Of a stretch of DNA of 39,537 bases, positions 1-10,220 are shown in pieces. The notes beneath the pieces are model-generated. The model did not search any database and was not told the DNA's origin. It saw only the letters and a program-made list of their open reading frames with translations. Each line of letters starts with the position of its first letter. Position 1 is the first letter of the stretch. Origin of the DNA: UBA7374 sp965660635 (GTDB lineage Bacteria; Verrucomicrobiota; Verrucomicrobiia; Opitutales; Coraliomargaritaceae); the NCBI GenBank assembly GCA_965660635.1, contig CBFIAS010000019.1, forward strand, positions 1 through 39,537, given 5' to 3'. The translations under genes and the position numbers were made by a program.

Positions 1-43
1 CAATATTGATGGTGATTGGATCAGGTGTAGCGTTTTCGCTCAT
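1..43 (-). CDS. nuoG: NADH-quinone oxidoreductase subunit G, N-terminal fragment
   Basis: Only the first 14 codons are in the window; the gene runs off its left edge. The ATG at 41-43 opens a reading frame MSENATPDPITINI. This fits the start of the NuoG 2Fe-2S ferredoxin-like domain, where a short leader precedes an 'ITI(N/D)G' strand. It starts 3 bases after the nuoF stop codon, so it is translationally coupled within the nuo operon. The identity rests mainly on operon position (nuoE-F-G order is the usual one) and the short leader. A different complex I or formate-dehydrogenase-like subunit is possible but less likely. Confidence 0.7.
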   Translation of the reverse strand, partial: MSENATPDPITINI

Positions 44-46
44 AGC

Positions 47-1411
<1,365 letters not shown>

Positions 1412-1438
1412 AGGTCTTCGGGTAAAAAGTGATAGTTG

Positions 1439-1942
1439 TCAGGCAAGGGCTTCGAGGCCGGTCGGCAGGTCGCCGGTTTTCATTTTTCCGGCCAGTTCGA
1501 GGGCTTTCTCCTCGTCAATGCCGGTGTACTCGTCTTCGCCCACCATGACGACGGGGGCGAGGCCGCAGTCGGCGTGGCACTCGACGAACTCCAGAGTGGC
1601 CAGCCCGTCTGCGCTGGTGTGGCCGACCTTGACGTCGAGGGCTTCCTCCAGCTTGCGGCAGGTCTTGTAGGCTCCAGCCAAAGCACACGGCAGTGTGCGG
1701 CAGACGCGCACATGGTATTTGCCGGTCGGCTCAGTCCGGAGCATCGGGTAGAAGGTGACCAGTTCCTGGATGTTGATCGGCTCGAGCTCGAGTCGCCCGG
1801 CAATCCACTCGATCGCCTCCTTCGAGAGATAGCCCTGGTCTTCCTGCACGAGGTGGCAAAGCGGGAGCGCGGCACTGCGCATGACCGGGTAGCGCGGCAC
1901 CAGTTTGTCGATCTTTTCTAGGGTCTCGGGCTTGAGATTCAT
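1439..1942 (-). CDS. nuoE: NADH-quinone oxidoreductase subunit E (24 kDa, 2Fe-2S)
   Basis: A thioredoxin-fold 2Fe-2S subunit of complex I that carries cluster N1a and partners NuoF in the NADH-oxidising module. The 167-aa protein is full length. The four ligands are visible: Cys81 and Cys86 (CRTLPC), and Cys122 and Cys126 (CHADC). The N-terminal helical domain contains the typical 'L..VQEDQGYLS..AIEWIA' helices at about residues 28-50. It sits between nuoD and nuoF, each gap being 27 bases. No strong Shine-Dalgarno is visible upstream of the ATG, as for several genes here. Confidence 0.96.
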   Translation of the reverse strand: MNLKPETLEKIDKLVPRYPVMRSAALPLCHLVQEDQGYLSKEAIEWIAGRLELEPINIQELVTFYPMLRTEPTGKYHVRVCRTLPCALAGAYKTCRKLEEALDVKVGHTSADGLATLEFVECHADCGLAPVVMVGEDEYTGIDEEKALELAGKMKTGDLPTGLEALA

Positions 1943-1969
1943 GGCTGGAAAAAGAAAATTATGAGCGGT

Positions 1970-3223
1970 TTAGCGGTCGCATTCGCCCATGACGAAGTCG
2001 AGGGAACCAAGGATAACGGTGATATCGGTCATGTGGTGGCCGGGCACGAGCTCCTCAAGCAGGCTGAGCGAGCAGAAGGAGGGGCCACGGATCTTCAGGC
2101 GGTAAGGCACACCACCACCCTTGGAGACGAGGAAAAAGCCGAGCGCGCCTTTGGGGTTTTCCGCCTCGAAGTAGACCTCACCGGCTGGGATGCGCGGGCC
2201 TTCGGTGGTTATCATGAAGTTCTGGATCAACTCCTCCATGCTGGACAAGACCTTGGCCTTGGGCGGAGCAACGATCTGCCTGGCCTCCTCGGCGCAGACG
2301 GGGCCTTCCGGGAAGGTCTCGATGACCTGCCGGATGATGCGGACGGATTGGCGGATCTCCTCGCCGCGGACGAGGTAGCGGTCGTAGCAATCACCCGTAG
2401 TACCAACCGGCACATCAAAATCATAGCGCTCGTAGCCGAGGTAGGGCTTGTCTTTGCGCAGGTCGAGATCCACTCCGGTGGCCCGCAGGTTGGGGCCGGT
2501 CAAGCCATAGGCAAGGGCTGTCTCCCGGGAGATGACGCCGATACCCTCGGTCCGGTCCATGAAGATCCGGTTGCGGGTGAGGAGCTTGTCCACCTGGTCG
2601 AGCACGGGGAGGACGCCGTTGCAAAAGTCCTTTACGCGGCCGAGCCAGCCTTCGGGGATGTCGCGGGCAACCCCGCCGATCCGGGTATAGCTGGTAGTGA
2701 AGCGGGCACCGGTCAACTCCTCGAAGAGCGTGTAGAGTTTTTCCCGCTCGGTGAAAGTGTACATGAAGACGGTCCAGGCACCGGCGTCCATCCCGTAGAC
2801 CCCGACGCCGAGCAAGTGCGAGGAAATGCGGGCGAGTTCGCAGCAGAGCACGCGAATGGCCTGGCAACGCTCTGGCACTTCCAGTCCGGCCACTTTCTCG
2901 ACGGTCATGGCGTAGGCCACATTATTGGAAAGGGGCGCGAGGTAATCCAGCCGGTCGGTGTACGGCACAAACTGGTTGTAGGTCATGTTCTCGGCGATCT
3001 TCTCGTCGCCCCGGTGCAGGTAGCCGATGACCGGACGGCATTTCGTGATGGTGTCGCCGTCCAGTTCCATGAGCAGGCGCAGCACTCCGTGGGTGGTAGG
3101 GTGCGAGGGGCCCACGTTGATGGCCATGGTGTCGCCCTTGAGTTCGCCTTCGGGTGACGCTGCGGCGGAGGCCGCGCGGGCGGCCAGATCGCCGATGGAT
3201 ACTTCCTGTGTGGTTATCGCCAT
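1970..3223 (-). CDS. nuoD: NADH-quinone oxidoreductase subunit D (49 kDa)
   Basis: NuoD forms the quinone-binding pocket of complex I together with NuoB and is related to the large subunit of [NiFe] hydrogenases. The 417-aa protein carries the family hallmark NVGPSHPTTHG near residue 36 and the quinone-site segment 'RGDEKIAENMTYNQFVPYTD' at about 90-109. The C-terminus ends in GSLDFVMGECDR, the conserved end of the family (usually GEVDR). About 30 residues precede the conserved start of the domain and are Ala-rich. It is not fused to NuoC, unlike in E. coli. The gap to nuoC is 27 bases and the gap to nuoE is 27 bases. Confidence 0.97.
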   Translation of the reverse strand: MAITTQEVSIGDLAARAASAAASPEGELKGDTMAINVGPSHPTTHGVLRLLMELDGDTITKCRPVIGYLHRGDEKIAENMTYNQFVPYTDRLDYLAPLSNNVAYAMTVEKVAGLEVPERCQAIRVLCCELARISSHLLGVGVYGMDAGAWTVFMYTFTEREKLYTLFEELTGARFTTSYTRIGGVARDIPEGWLGRVKDFCNGVLPVLDQVDKLLTRNRIFMDRTEGIGVISRETALAYGLTGPNLRATGVDLDLRKDKPYLGYERYDFDVPVGTTGDCYDRYLVRGEEIRQSVRIIRQVIETFPEGPVCAEEARQIVAPPKAKVLSSMEELIQNFMITTEGPRIPAGEVYFEAENPKGALGFFLVSKGGGVPYRLKIRGPSFCSLSLLEELVPGHHMTDITVILGSLDFVMGECDR

Positions 3224-3250
3224 GATAAATTGTTGCCGGCGCGTGCCGGA

Positions 3251-3859
3251 CTATTGGTTTTCCTCCTTTTCCGTCCAGCTCTCATCCTTGGCCAAAGGCT
3301 CGGCCTGACTCATCGGCCCTTCTGCGGGGGCGACAAATGGGCCGCCCATCATCGGAGCGGGCAGGACTTTGGCGTTGGTCTGCGCGGCCACATCGTCTGC
3401 TGGAAGGGGGGTCTCAATGCCGGCCAGCGGAAACTCCTTACGCAGCGGATGATACGGATAGTCATCCCACATGAGGATACGGCTCAGGTCGGGGTGGCCC
3501 TCGTAACGGATCCCCATGAGGTCGTAGGTCTCGCGCTCGTGCCAATTGGCGGCTGGATAGATCCCGCTGAGGCTCGGCAGGGCAGGCTCAAAGTCGTCTG
3601 GACAATCGGCCGCGATACGCAGGTATTCGTGGCGACCGGTGGAAAACAGATGGTAGATGCCGGTGAAGCGGGGGCGGTCGGCATCCCAATCCACCGCCGT
3701 GACGTCGAGCAGGAGGTCGTAGCCAAACTCGTCCCGGAGCGCCTCGGCAAAACCGTGAAGCTGGTCCGCCGGGCAATTGACAGCCAAGTGGTCGGCGGAG
3801 TCCCGCTCGGTCAGGAAGTCGAAACGCTGCTGAAGCTGCGCGAAATCAGTTGCTGCCAT
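3251..3859 (-). CDS. nuoC: NADH-quinone oxidoreductase subunit C (30 kDa)
   Basis: A structural subunit of the complex I connecting module that packs against NuoD. The 202-aa protein has the family signature in its second half: ANWHERETYDLMGI followed by HPDLSRILMWDDYPYHPLRK. An acidic, low-complexity C-terminal extension of about 50 residues ends ...DESWTEKEENQ and lies beyond the conserved core. It begins 3 bases after the nuoB stop and is a stand-alone gene rather than a nuoCD fusion. Confidence 0.95.
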   Translation of the reverse strand: MAATDFAQLQQRFDFLTERDSADHLAVNCPADQLHGFAEALRDEFGYDLLLDVTAVDWDADRPRFTGIYHLFSTGRHEYLRIAADCPDDFEPALPSLSGIYPAANWHERETYDLMGIRYEGHPDLSRILMWDDYPYHPLRKEFPLAGIETPLPADDVAAQTNAKVLPAPMMGGPFVAPAEGPMSQAEPLAKDESWTEKEENQ

Positions 3860-3862
3860 CGG

Positions 3863-4414
3863 TCAAGCCCCCTCCCCTGCTCCCGGCGTTGCGGCCAGTG
3901 CGGCGTTTGTTGCCTTCAAGTCCTTGACTGCGCTCTCGCGGCCAATCTTGTCCTGCAGTTTCATCATGGCGTCGAGCAGGGCTTCGGGGCGCGGGGGGCA
4001 TCCGCTGACGTAGACATCGACCGGCACCACGCGATCCACTCCCTGGAGCGTTGCATAGGAGCGGTACATTCCGCCGGTGCTGGCGCAGGCACCCATGGCC
4101 ACGACCCACTTGGGCTCGGCCATTTGCTCGTAAATCCGGCGGATCACCTCGGCCATCTTGTAGGTGACCGTGCCAGCCACGATCATGCAGTCCGCCTGGC
4201 GGGGTGAGAAACGCATGACCTCCATCCCGAAACGGGAAATATCGAAGCGGGAGCCGCCCGCCGCCATTAGTTCAATAGCGCAGCAGGCCAGACCCATCGG
4301 CATGGGCCAGACCGAATGCTTGCGGATCCAGTTAATCACGGAGTCCGCACGGGTGACGATGACTTCGCCCTCCACCTTGCTGTCGTATCCTACGGTAGTA
4401 TTTTGTTGAATCAT
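3863..4414 (-). CDS. nuoB: NADH-quinone oxidoreductase subunit B (20 kDa, cluster N2)
   Basis: NuoB holds the terminal 4Fe-4S cluster N2 that reduces quinone. The 183-aa protein has the tandem cysteines Cys44-Cys45 (GLACCAIELM), Cys110 (MGACASTGG) and Cys139 (VSGCPPRPEAL), which are the four N2 ligands; Cys76 is extra. It is the first gene of this nuo run. Upstream, where nuoA normally sits, there are 176 non-coding bases and then a divergent gene, so nuoA must be elsewhere or absent. The upstream region (4415-4590) should hold the operon promoter, but I could not pick a convincing -35/-10 pair. Confidence 0.97.
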   Translation of the reverse strand: MIQQNTTVGYDSKVEGEVIVTRADSVINWIRKHSVWPMPMGLACCAIELMAAGGSRFDISRFGMEVMRFSPRQADCMIVAGTVTYKMAEVIRRIYEQMAEPKWVVAMGACASTGGMYRSYATLQGVDRVVPVDVYVSGCPPRPEALLDAMMKLQDKIGRESAVKDLKATNAALAATPGAGEGA

Positions 4415-4590
4415 CGGATTGTATCGCTGCCCCGGCTGAATGCGCCGTAACTTAAGAGGAGCCCCCTTCCATGCAAGCTACAATTTAGATTTGTCCGGGA
4501 GGCGCGGGCCCGGCCGGTTGAGTTGGCGTGTGGCGGAAATGCAAGCATCACTTGTAATTTATCTGTTTTCTGTGCAAAAACATACGGGTC

Positions 4591-4908
4591 ATGCCAATTT
4601 ATCAGTACCAGGAAATCTTTCCGGACGGCTCCGCCGGTGAGCAATTCGAGATCCATCAGGGAATGTCTGATCCGCCGCTGGAGAAGCACCCGGTGGACGG
4701 GCGGCCAATCGAGAAAGTATTCGCCCGGCCAAACCTGACGACCCAATACAGCGACACCACGAACAAAAAACTGATAAGTGACGAAAACGTTGCCCAAAAA
4801 GGCTTCACCCGCTACGAGAAAGACAAGCTGACCGGCAAATACCACAAGACAGCCGGCAGCGACCAGAACGCGCCCGATGTCTTCGACGCTCCGGGCGCAG
4901 AGGAGTGA
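4591..4908 (+). CDS. FmdB-family-like small protein lacking all zinc-ribbon cysteines
   Basis: A 105-aa cytosolic protein. Its first 45 residues follow the FmdB/CxxC_CxxC_SSSS regulatory-protein pattern: the MPIYQYQ start, an 'EQFEIHQGMSDPPLE' strand-turn, and 'DGRPIEKVFARPNL' where the family has a second CxxC followed by a V(R/E)K-hydrophobic strand. Family members coordinate zinc with two CxxC pairs, but this protein has no cysteine anywhere. The fold may be kept without metal. The hydrophilic C-terminal half (about 55-105) has a Lys/Tyr-rich stretch and an acidic end. It is divergent from nuoB, and the next gene on its strand starts 70 bases downstream. The function of the family is poorly known; the family call is from pattern only. 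Confidence 0.7.
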   Translation: MPIYQYQEIFPDGSAGEQFEIHQGMSDPPLEKHPVDGRPIEKVFARPNLTTQYSDTTNKKLISDENVAQKGFTRYEKDKLTGKYHKTAGSDQNAPDVFDAPGAEE

Positions 4909-4978
4909 ACCTTCGCCTTTTCAAGAGAAATGTAACCGCGACCGGGATGCATTAACCCCAAAAAAAACCGACACCGCC

Positions 4979-5491
4979 ATGACACCCGAAAAGCTCCACC
5001 TTGCCTTAAATCACTTTGTATTCCTGCTGCCTCTTGCCGCATTGCTACCGCTCCTTGTCGGCCTCTTGACAAAGAGTCGCGTGACGATCCTTTCCGGCAC
5101 CGGCGTGGCACTTCTCGGCAGCCTGATGACAGGCCTGGTGATGGGAACTGGCGAGGAAGCGTATGAACGGTACGAGGAAGGGCCCATTGCCAGCTATTTG
5201 GATGCAGGCGCAGAACCAGCATTGGAGCACCACGAGGAAATCGCACACAACGGGTCAAAGGTCATGTACGCGCTGGCGGCTGTTTCACTGGCCACCCTGG
5301 CGATCGGATTTGTAAAAAAGGCATGGCTTCCCCACGCCGCAGTCGCAGTCATCCTCTTCTGTCTTGCATCAGTTGTCGCAGGATTGGCTATCGCTGAGTC
5401 GGGTGGAGAGATACGAAGACCTGATTTCCGCAAGGCAAACGCTTTGATTGAGCAAGAAGAGAACGACCGCCACCTGGATGATTCGCTGTGA
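4979..5491 (+). CDS. small four-helix inner-membrane protein (DUF2231-like)
   Basis: A 170-aa protein with four predicted membrane helices at about residues 10-29, 36-54, 92-112 and 118-138. Between helices 2 and 3 is a soluble loop with a GEEAYERYEEGPIASYL segment and an EHHEEIA motif. I recognise the general pattern 'H..LNH...L...G.....TG..A.E.....HEE' from a widespread family of uncharacterised membrane proteins resembling DUF2231. The conserved His residues (in LHLALNHFVF and EHHEE) could bind heme or metal, which is inference. I chose the ATG at 4979 because the sequence from there starts directly with the membrane domain; the frame stays open upstream to 4877, inside the preceding gene. 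The C-terminal 30 residues are charged. Confidence 0.6.
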   Translation: MTPEKLHLALNHFVFLLPLAALLPLLVGLLTKSRVTILSGTGVALLGSLMTGLVMGTGEEAYERYEEGPIASYLDAGAEPALEHHEEIAHNGSKVMYALAAVSLATLAIGFVKKAWLPHAAVAVILFCLASVVAGLAIAESGGEIRRPDFRKANALIEQEENDRHLDDSL

Positions 5492-5726
5492 TAGTCACAG
5501 TGTAGTCGTGTGATGCGCCATGGAGCATCCGTCAGGCCTGATAGCAAGTAGTACCAATTTGCTAAATGCTAAAGGTGTAACCGGATTAAAGGGAAAGCTG
5601 GGAGAGCCCACAAATTGAGACGAACCTTCTCGAAGAAAGATCTCACAGAACTGCCAGATTGGGTCGTGGTTATCCCATATCATTTATCTGCGACCCGTTC
5701 ATTCGTGGTTAAAGGCTTTGCCGCTT

Positions 5727-5746
5727 TTCCTGCCTTCCTTATTCCA
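5727..5746. repeat. dispersed repeat module, copy 1 (CCTGCCTTCCTT word)
   Basis: The word TTCCTGCCTTCCTTATTCCA here recurs in reverse complement at 10354-10380, where an extra 8-base CTTTCCTT duplication interrupts it. Both copies are non-coding and sit in larger islands with other shared modules. Confidence 0.55.
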
Positions 5747-5760
5747 TTCATCTTCGTGAT

Positions 5761-5840
5761 CCTTCGTGCTCCTCCGCGGATCTTCGGGCGAAGGATTCCG
5801 TACTGGTGCGTACTAGAGGAGCTTCCCGGAAAGTGATGAT
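5761..5840. repeat. dispersed repeat module, copy 1 (CGCGGATCTTCG...CCCGGAAA)
   Basis: This 80-bp stretch aligns by eye with 10735-10826 in the same orientation. Shared anchors are CCTTCG at the left end, GCGGATCTTCG about 15 bases in, a variable TACT/TTGTAC centre, and CCCGGAAA(G/A)TGA(T/C)GATG at the right end. Two diverged copies in unrelated intergenic positions indicate a repeat family. Its origin is unknown. Confidence 0.6.
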
Positions 5841-5926
5841 GCTTTTTCTATTCGATTCTGGTGCAACGCATCGCCGGTACATTCCAGTGCTGCAATACGG
5901 CCGCTTGACCAGCAGGCAAAGGGCAT

Positions 5927-5967
5927 TGGCACTTGACTATGGAAGATAATCTGGCACTTTATATGCC
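5927..5967 (+). promoter_or_regulatory. candidate vapBC promoter/operator
   Basis: TTGACT (5933-5938) and TTTATA (5958-5963) are spaced 19 bases, a weak sigma70-like promoter just before the vapB ATG at 5968. Transcription from it would give a nearly leaderless mRNA. The octamer TGGCACTT occurs twice 25 bases apart (5927-5934 and 5952-5959), and GGCA/TGCC (5953-5956/5964-5967) form a dyad overlapping the -10. Such sites are where VapB antitoxins usually bind for autorepression; that role is inferred. Confidence 0.35.
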
Positions 5968-6216
5968 ATGCAATCTACCATAGATAAAGCCGGGCGGGTT
6001 GTCATACCTGCAGAGTTGCGCAGGCAGGCCGGACTGCTACCGGGCACGCCGATCGCGGCGACTTTCGAGAACGGCGCTGTTCAATTGAAGAAAGACGTGC
6101 CGGCTCCCGAGTTGCAGCGTCACCGCGGGCGCTTGATTGCCAAGCCGCGCTACACCTCGGGTGAAGCCATTAACCTCGCCCAATGCGTAGAGGAAGAGCG
6201 CAACCGCCATTCCTGA
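5968..6216 (+). CDS. vapB: AbrB/SpoVT-family antitoxin (VapB-like)
   Basis: An 82-aa DNA-binding antitoxin expected to neutralise the PIN toxin encoded next to it and repress the operon. Residues 1-46 form the swapped-hairpin AbrB/MazE domain: the start MQSTIDKAGRVVIPAELRRQ is a textbook match to the family pattern, followed by the '(P)G(T/D).(I/V)..' turn and the second hairpin. The C-terminal tail (about 50-82), ending in AINLAQCVEEERNRHS, would be the toxin-binding arm. The stop codon overlaps the toxin start (TGATG at 6214-6218), the usual toxin-antitoxin arrangement. Confidence 0.85.
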   Translation: MQSTIDKAGRVVIPAELRRQAGLLPGTPIAATFENGAVQLKKDVPAPELQRHRGRLIAKPRYTSGEAINLAQCVEEERNRHS

Positions 6217-6683
6217 TGAGCCAGGCTTTTCTCGATACCAGTATCCTGCTCGGCGGCCTGATTGACTTCGGCAGCACCTCCAAAGGCGCCATCGCGGTGC
6301 TCGACAAAATCGCCGCCGCCGGGCCCGCCAAAGCCATGACCGCCTGGCACTGCTGCCTGGAATTTTACTCTGTGGCGACGCGCCTGCCTGAGGAATACCG
6401 TCTCGAGCCCGGAATGGCCTGCCGCTTGATCGAGGAGGAGATCCTCGGAAGGATGCAGGTGGCCGGCCACCCGGCAGTGCTCGGCATCGGCTTCTTTCTC
6501 GACGCCGCAAGCAGCCAGATCCGCGGAGGCAGGATCCACGACTTCCATATTGGCCGCATTGCAAGTGAGCAGGGAGCAGCGAGTCTGGTCACTGAAAATA
6601 AAAAACACTTCCTCTCCGTTGCCGCATCCGGCATGAACGTAATGACCGCAAACGAATACCTGCAGTCCACACAAAACCACTGA
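6216..6683 (+). CDS. vapC: PIN-domain ribonuclease toxin (VapC-like)
   Basis: A 155-aa PIN-domain protein, probably a Mg-dependent endoribonuclease that cleaves tRNA or rRNA when free of VapB. The acidic active-site residues are visible: Asp7 in AFLDTSIL, Glu49 in CCLEFYSV, Asp109 in RIHDFHIGRIA and the Glu127-Asn128 pair in LVTENKKHF. The start ATG at 6216 overlaps the antitoxin stop and puts the 'FLDTSIL' strand at the N-terminus as in the family. All key residues are present, so the toxin is probably active. The RNA target cannot be told from the sequence. Confidence 0.87.
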   Translation: MSQAFLDTSILLGGLIDFGSTSKGAIAVLDKIAAAGPAKAMTAWHCCLEFYSVATRLPEEYRLEPGMACRLIEEEILGRMQVAGHPAVLGIGFFLDAASSQIRGGRIHDFHIGRIASEQGAASLVTENKKHFLSVAASGMNVMTANEYLQSTQNH

Positions 6684-6706
6684 ACCCACCCGCACCCAAC
6701 ACCAAC

Positions 6707-8566
<1,860 letters not shown>

Positions 8567-8574
8567 TTTTACTT

Positions 8575-9156
8575 CTACCTGCGACGGCGGAAGAGGGCAA
8601 AAACCAGCGCCGCTCCAGAGACCCACAAGCCAACAGCCCGCGGTTCCGGCACCACGGAAATGCGGCCCGTCATGCCCGGATGGACGGTGACATAGCAGGT
8701 GTAGTAGAAATCATCGCCTATGTCCGCAGTGGTTGGCGTCCAGGAAATCAAATCCGTTGTCGGCCCGGGATCAGCTTTGAAGGTTTCCGTGTCCGCAGGC
8801 CCGCCAAGCAGCGAGTTGTTCATGACCGAGATGTCGTAAGTGCTGCGCGAGTAGCTGCCGTCGGTACCAGAGACCGGCAGGGTGTTGTCCGTTATGATGA
8901 ATGCATGCGCGCTGCTGGTGCGCTTAAAGGTGTAGGTCTGGCCGGCGGTTAGCACCAGAGTGGGATCGGAAAAGCTGCCGAAAGTACCGTTGCTGTCCGT
9001 CCAGGAAAATGTGAAGTGGGATGAACCCGAGTTGCCGATACTGAAGTCCACGCCTTCGGTCACGGAATAGATAGAGGAGGTAAGCGAGGTCGTGATCGCG
9101 TGCAGGCTCCCATGGGCAAGGAGCAGTAAAAGCGTTGAATGGAATAAGCCTTTCAT
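8575..9156 (-). CDS. PEP-CTERM protein with cupredoxin-like domain
   Basis: A 193-aa exported protein. Residues 1-20 are a Sec signal peptide (MKGLFHSTLLLLLAHGSLHA). The body is beta-rich, and its C-terminal half has the ligand pattern of a type 1 copper site: His84 (SSAHAFIITD), then Cys154, His159 and Met162 in YYTCYVTVHPGMTG. The C-terminus is a PEP-CTERM sorting signal: VPEP at 169-172, a hydrophobic helix, then FRRRR. In PEP-CTERM systems this tail is cut by exosortase during export, so the product is probably displayed at the surface. I chose the ATG at 9156 because the signal peptide begins there. It is divergent from another PEP-CTERM gene with a 147-bp AT-rich shared upstream region. 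Confidence 0.8.
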   Translation of the reverse strand: MKGLFHSTLLLLLAHGSLHAITTSLTSSIYSVTEGVDFSIGNSGSSHFTFSWTDSNGTFGSFSDPTLVLTAGQTYTFKRTSSAHAFIITDNTLPVSGTDGSYSRSTYDISVMNNSLLGGPADTETFKADPGPTTDLISWTPTTADIGDDFYYTCYVTVHPGMTGRISVVPEPRAVGLWVSGAALVFALFRRRR

Positions 9157-9303
9157 GATATACAATACGGTCGGTGGTAGGCCCGACTTACAATTCGCAG
9201 GCGCCAACAGGCAGGAAGTCAGGTTATTTTTTATCATGATTGCTATATGATTCATATTTTCGTAATTAGCCCATTTAAAATTAAACCATAAACAAATTTA
9301 TAA
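9157..9303. promoter_or_regulatory. shared upstream region of two divergent PEP-CTERM genes
   Basis: This 147-bp region is markedly AT-rich, especially 9225-9303, compared with the GC-rich coding DNA around it. It separates the start codons of two divergent surface-protein genes and must contain both promoters. No clear paired -35/-10 or operator dyad stands out. Confidence 0.4.
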
Positions 9304-9969
9304 ATGAGGTTATTTAACTATATAGCGCTTTTCCACCTGTTTCTTGCCTCCCACTTGCAGGCCATCCTGGTGGCTACCTTCACCCATGGAGGCCACACTT
9401 ACGAGATCTACAGCGATTTGAGAAACTGGAGCAATGCACAAAGCGATGCACAAGGCAGGATGCTTCACGGCCAGCAGGGCTACCTCGTCGAGATCGGCTC
9501 CCAGGCGGAAAACGATGCGATCTTCAGTCAATTATCCACGAATAACTCGAGCTTCACCCAGGCCGCCAATGACGGCGGAGGCGCCCGCTACGTCTGGACC
9601 GGGGCAAACGACATCGCAAACGAAGGTACTTGGGTATGGGACTCGAGCGGCACACAGTTCTGGAATGGCAACGATTTCGGTAATGCCGTCGGTGGGCGGT
9701 ATAATAACTGGGGTAATCCAGATGGTTTCGGTCCGTACGAGCCGGATAATTTTAATGGCAACCAGGATGCCGCTGCGATCGCTTTGGACAATTGGCCGAG
9801 TTTTCAACCCGGTGCTCTTGGCAGCGCCGGCCAGTGGAACGACATCGCCACCAGCAACACCATGCCCTATGTCGTCGAGTACAACGCAATCCCTGAGCCA
9901 GCGGCCTACGCGCTGCTCCTCGGTGCCGCCGGGCTGGTCTTCATCATGGTTCGCCGCCGCCGGAAATAG
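9304..9969 (+). CDS. PEP-CTERM protein with C-type-lectin-like domain
   Basis: A 221-aa exported protein with a signal peptide at residues 1-20. The middle is a C-type-lectin-like fold: YLVEIGSQAENDAI (family 'hLa.i.s..En..'), VWTGANDIANEGTWVWDSSG (family 'WiGl.d...EG.w.W.dG'), the Ca/sugar-loop-like YEPDNFNG, and GQWNDIATSNTMPYVVEY at the end. The domain has no cysteine, so the usual disulfides are absent, as is common in bacterial versions. A PEP-CTERM tail closes the protein: IPEP at 196-199, a hydrophobic helix, then VRRRRK. Its ligand is unknown. Confidence 0.85.
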   Translation: MRLFNYIALFHLFLASHLQAILVATFTHGGHTYEIYSDLRNWSNAQSDAQGRMLHGQQGYLVEIGSQAENDAIFSQLSTNNSSFTQAANDGGGARYVWTGANDIANEGTWVWDSSGTQFWNGNDFGNAVGGRYNNWGNPDGFGPYEPDNFNGNQDAAAIALDNWPSFQPGALGSAGQWNDIATSNTMPYVVEYNAIPEPAAYALLLGAAGLVFIMVRRRRK

Positions 9970-10072
9970 CCCAAGGCATACTCCGAAGCGGGAGTTCCAG
10001 CCAGGGACGGCTGCCATTGGTTGTCCGGGATACTTGCACGACGCCATTTCTCACACGGAGCGCGGAAGGAAC

Positions 10073-10168
10073 TTCGAACGTCGAACGTCGAACTTCGAAA
10101 GGAAGAACCTCACGCAAAGACGCAAAGAGGATTAGGGATAGATTAAAAAAATGATTCGTGGGCAAAGG
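10073..10168 (-). repeat. dispersed repeat module, inverted copy of 36794-36890
   Basis: Read in reverse complement, this stretch gives CCACGAATCATTTTTTT, then a TCTATCCCT word, then (CTCT/CTTT)GCGTC(T)TTGCGTGAG, then a CCTTTCGA(A/T)GTTCGA tandem. The same order and near-identical bases occur at 36794-36890, about 26 kb away. The GTTCGA(C/T) hexamer is repeated about three times in each copy. It is non-coding in both places. Confidence 0.75.
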
Positions 10169-10173
10169 ATCTA

Positions 10174-10220
10174 TGATCGGAGCACATCCGCGTGAATCTG
10201 TGGATTCTCACACAGAGCAC
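10174..10220 (-). repeat. left arm of a diverged inverted repeat
   Basis: The reverse complement of this arm shares the 20-base word GTGAGAATCCACAGATTCAC with the arm at 10569-10613, with similarity continuing on both sides (GTGCTC(T/C)GTGT before it). The two arms enclose about 350 bp. Confidence 0.65.

Larger units (their letters stand above)
5492..5967. other. 476-bp non-coding gap with repeat modules
   Basis: I see no convincing gene here. Frames are short and rich in rare codons. The central part (about 5680-5840) is made of word-like modules found again elsewhere in the window, annotated separately. The right end (5927-5967) holds the putative vapBC promoter. The left part (5492-5670) shows nothing I can name. 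Confidence 0.6.

Noticed and set aside
4411..4845. Possible nuoA upstream of nuoB
   Set aside because: The minus-strand frame has no NuoA motifs or three-helix pattern and is the antisense of the FmdB-like gene.
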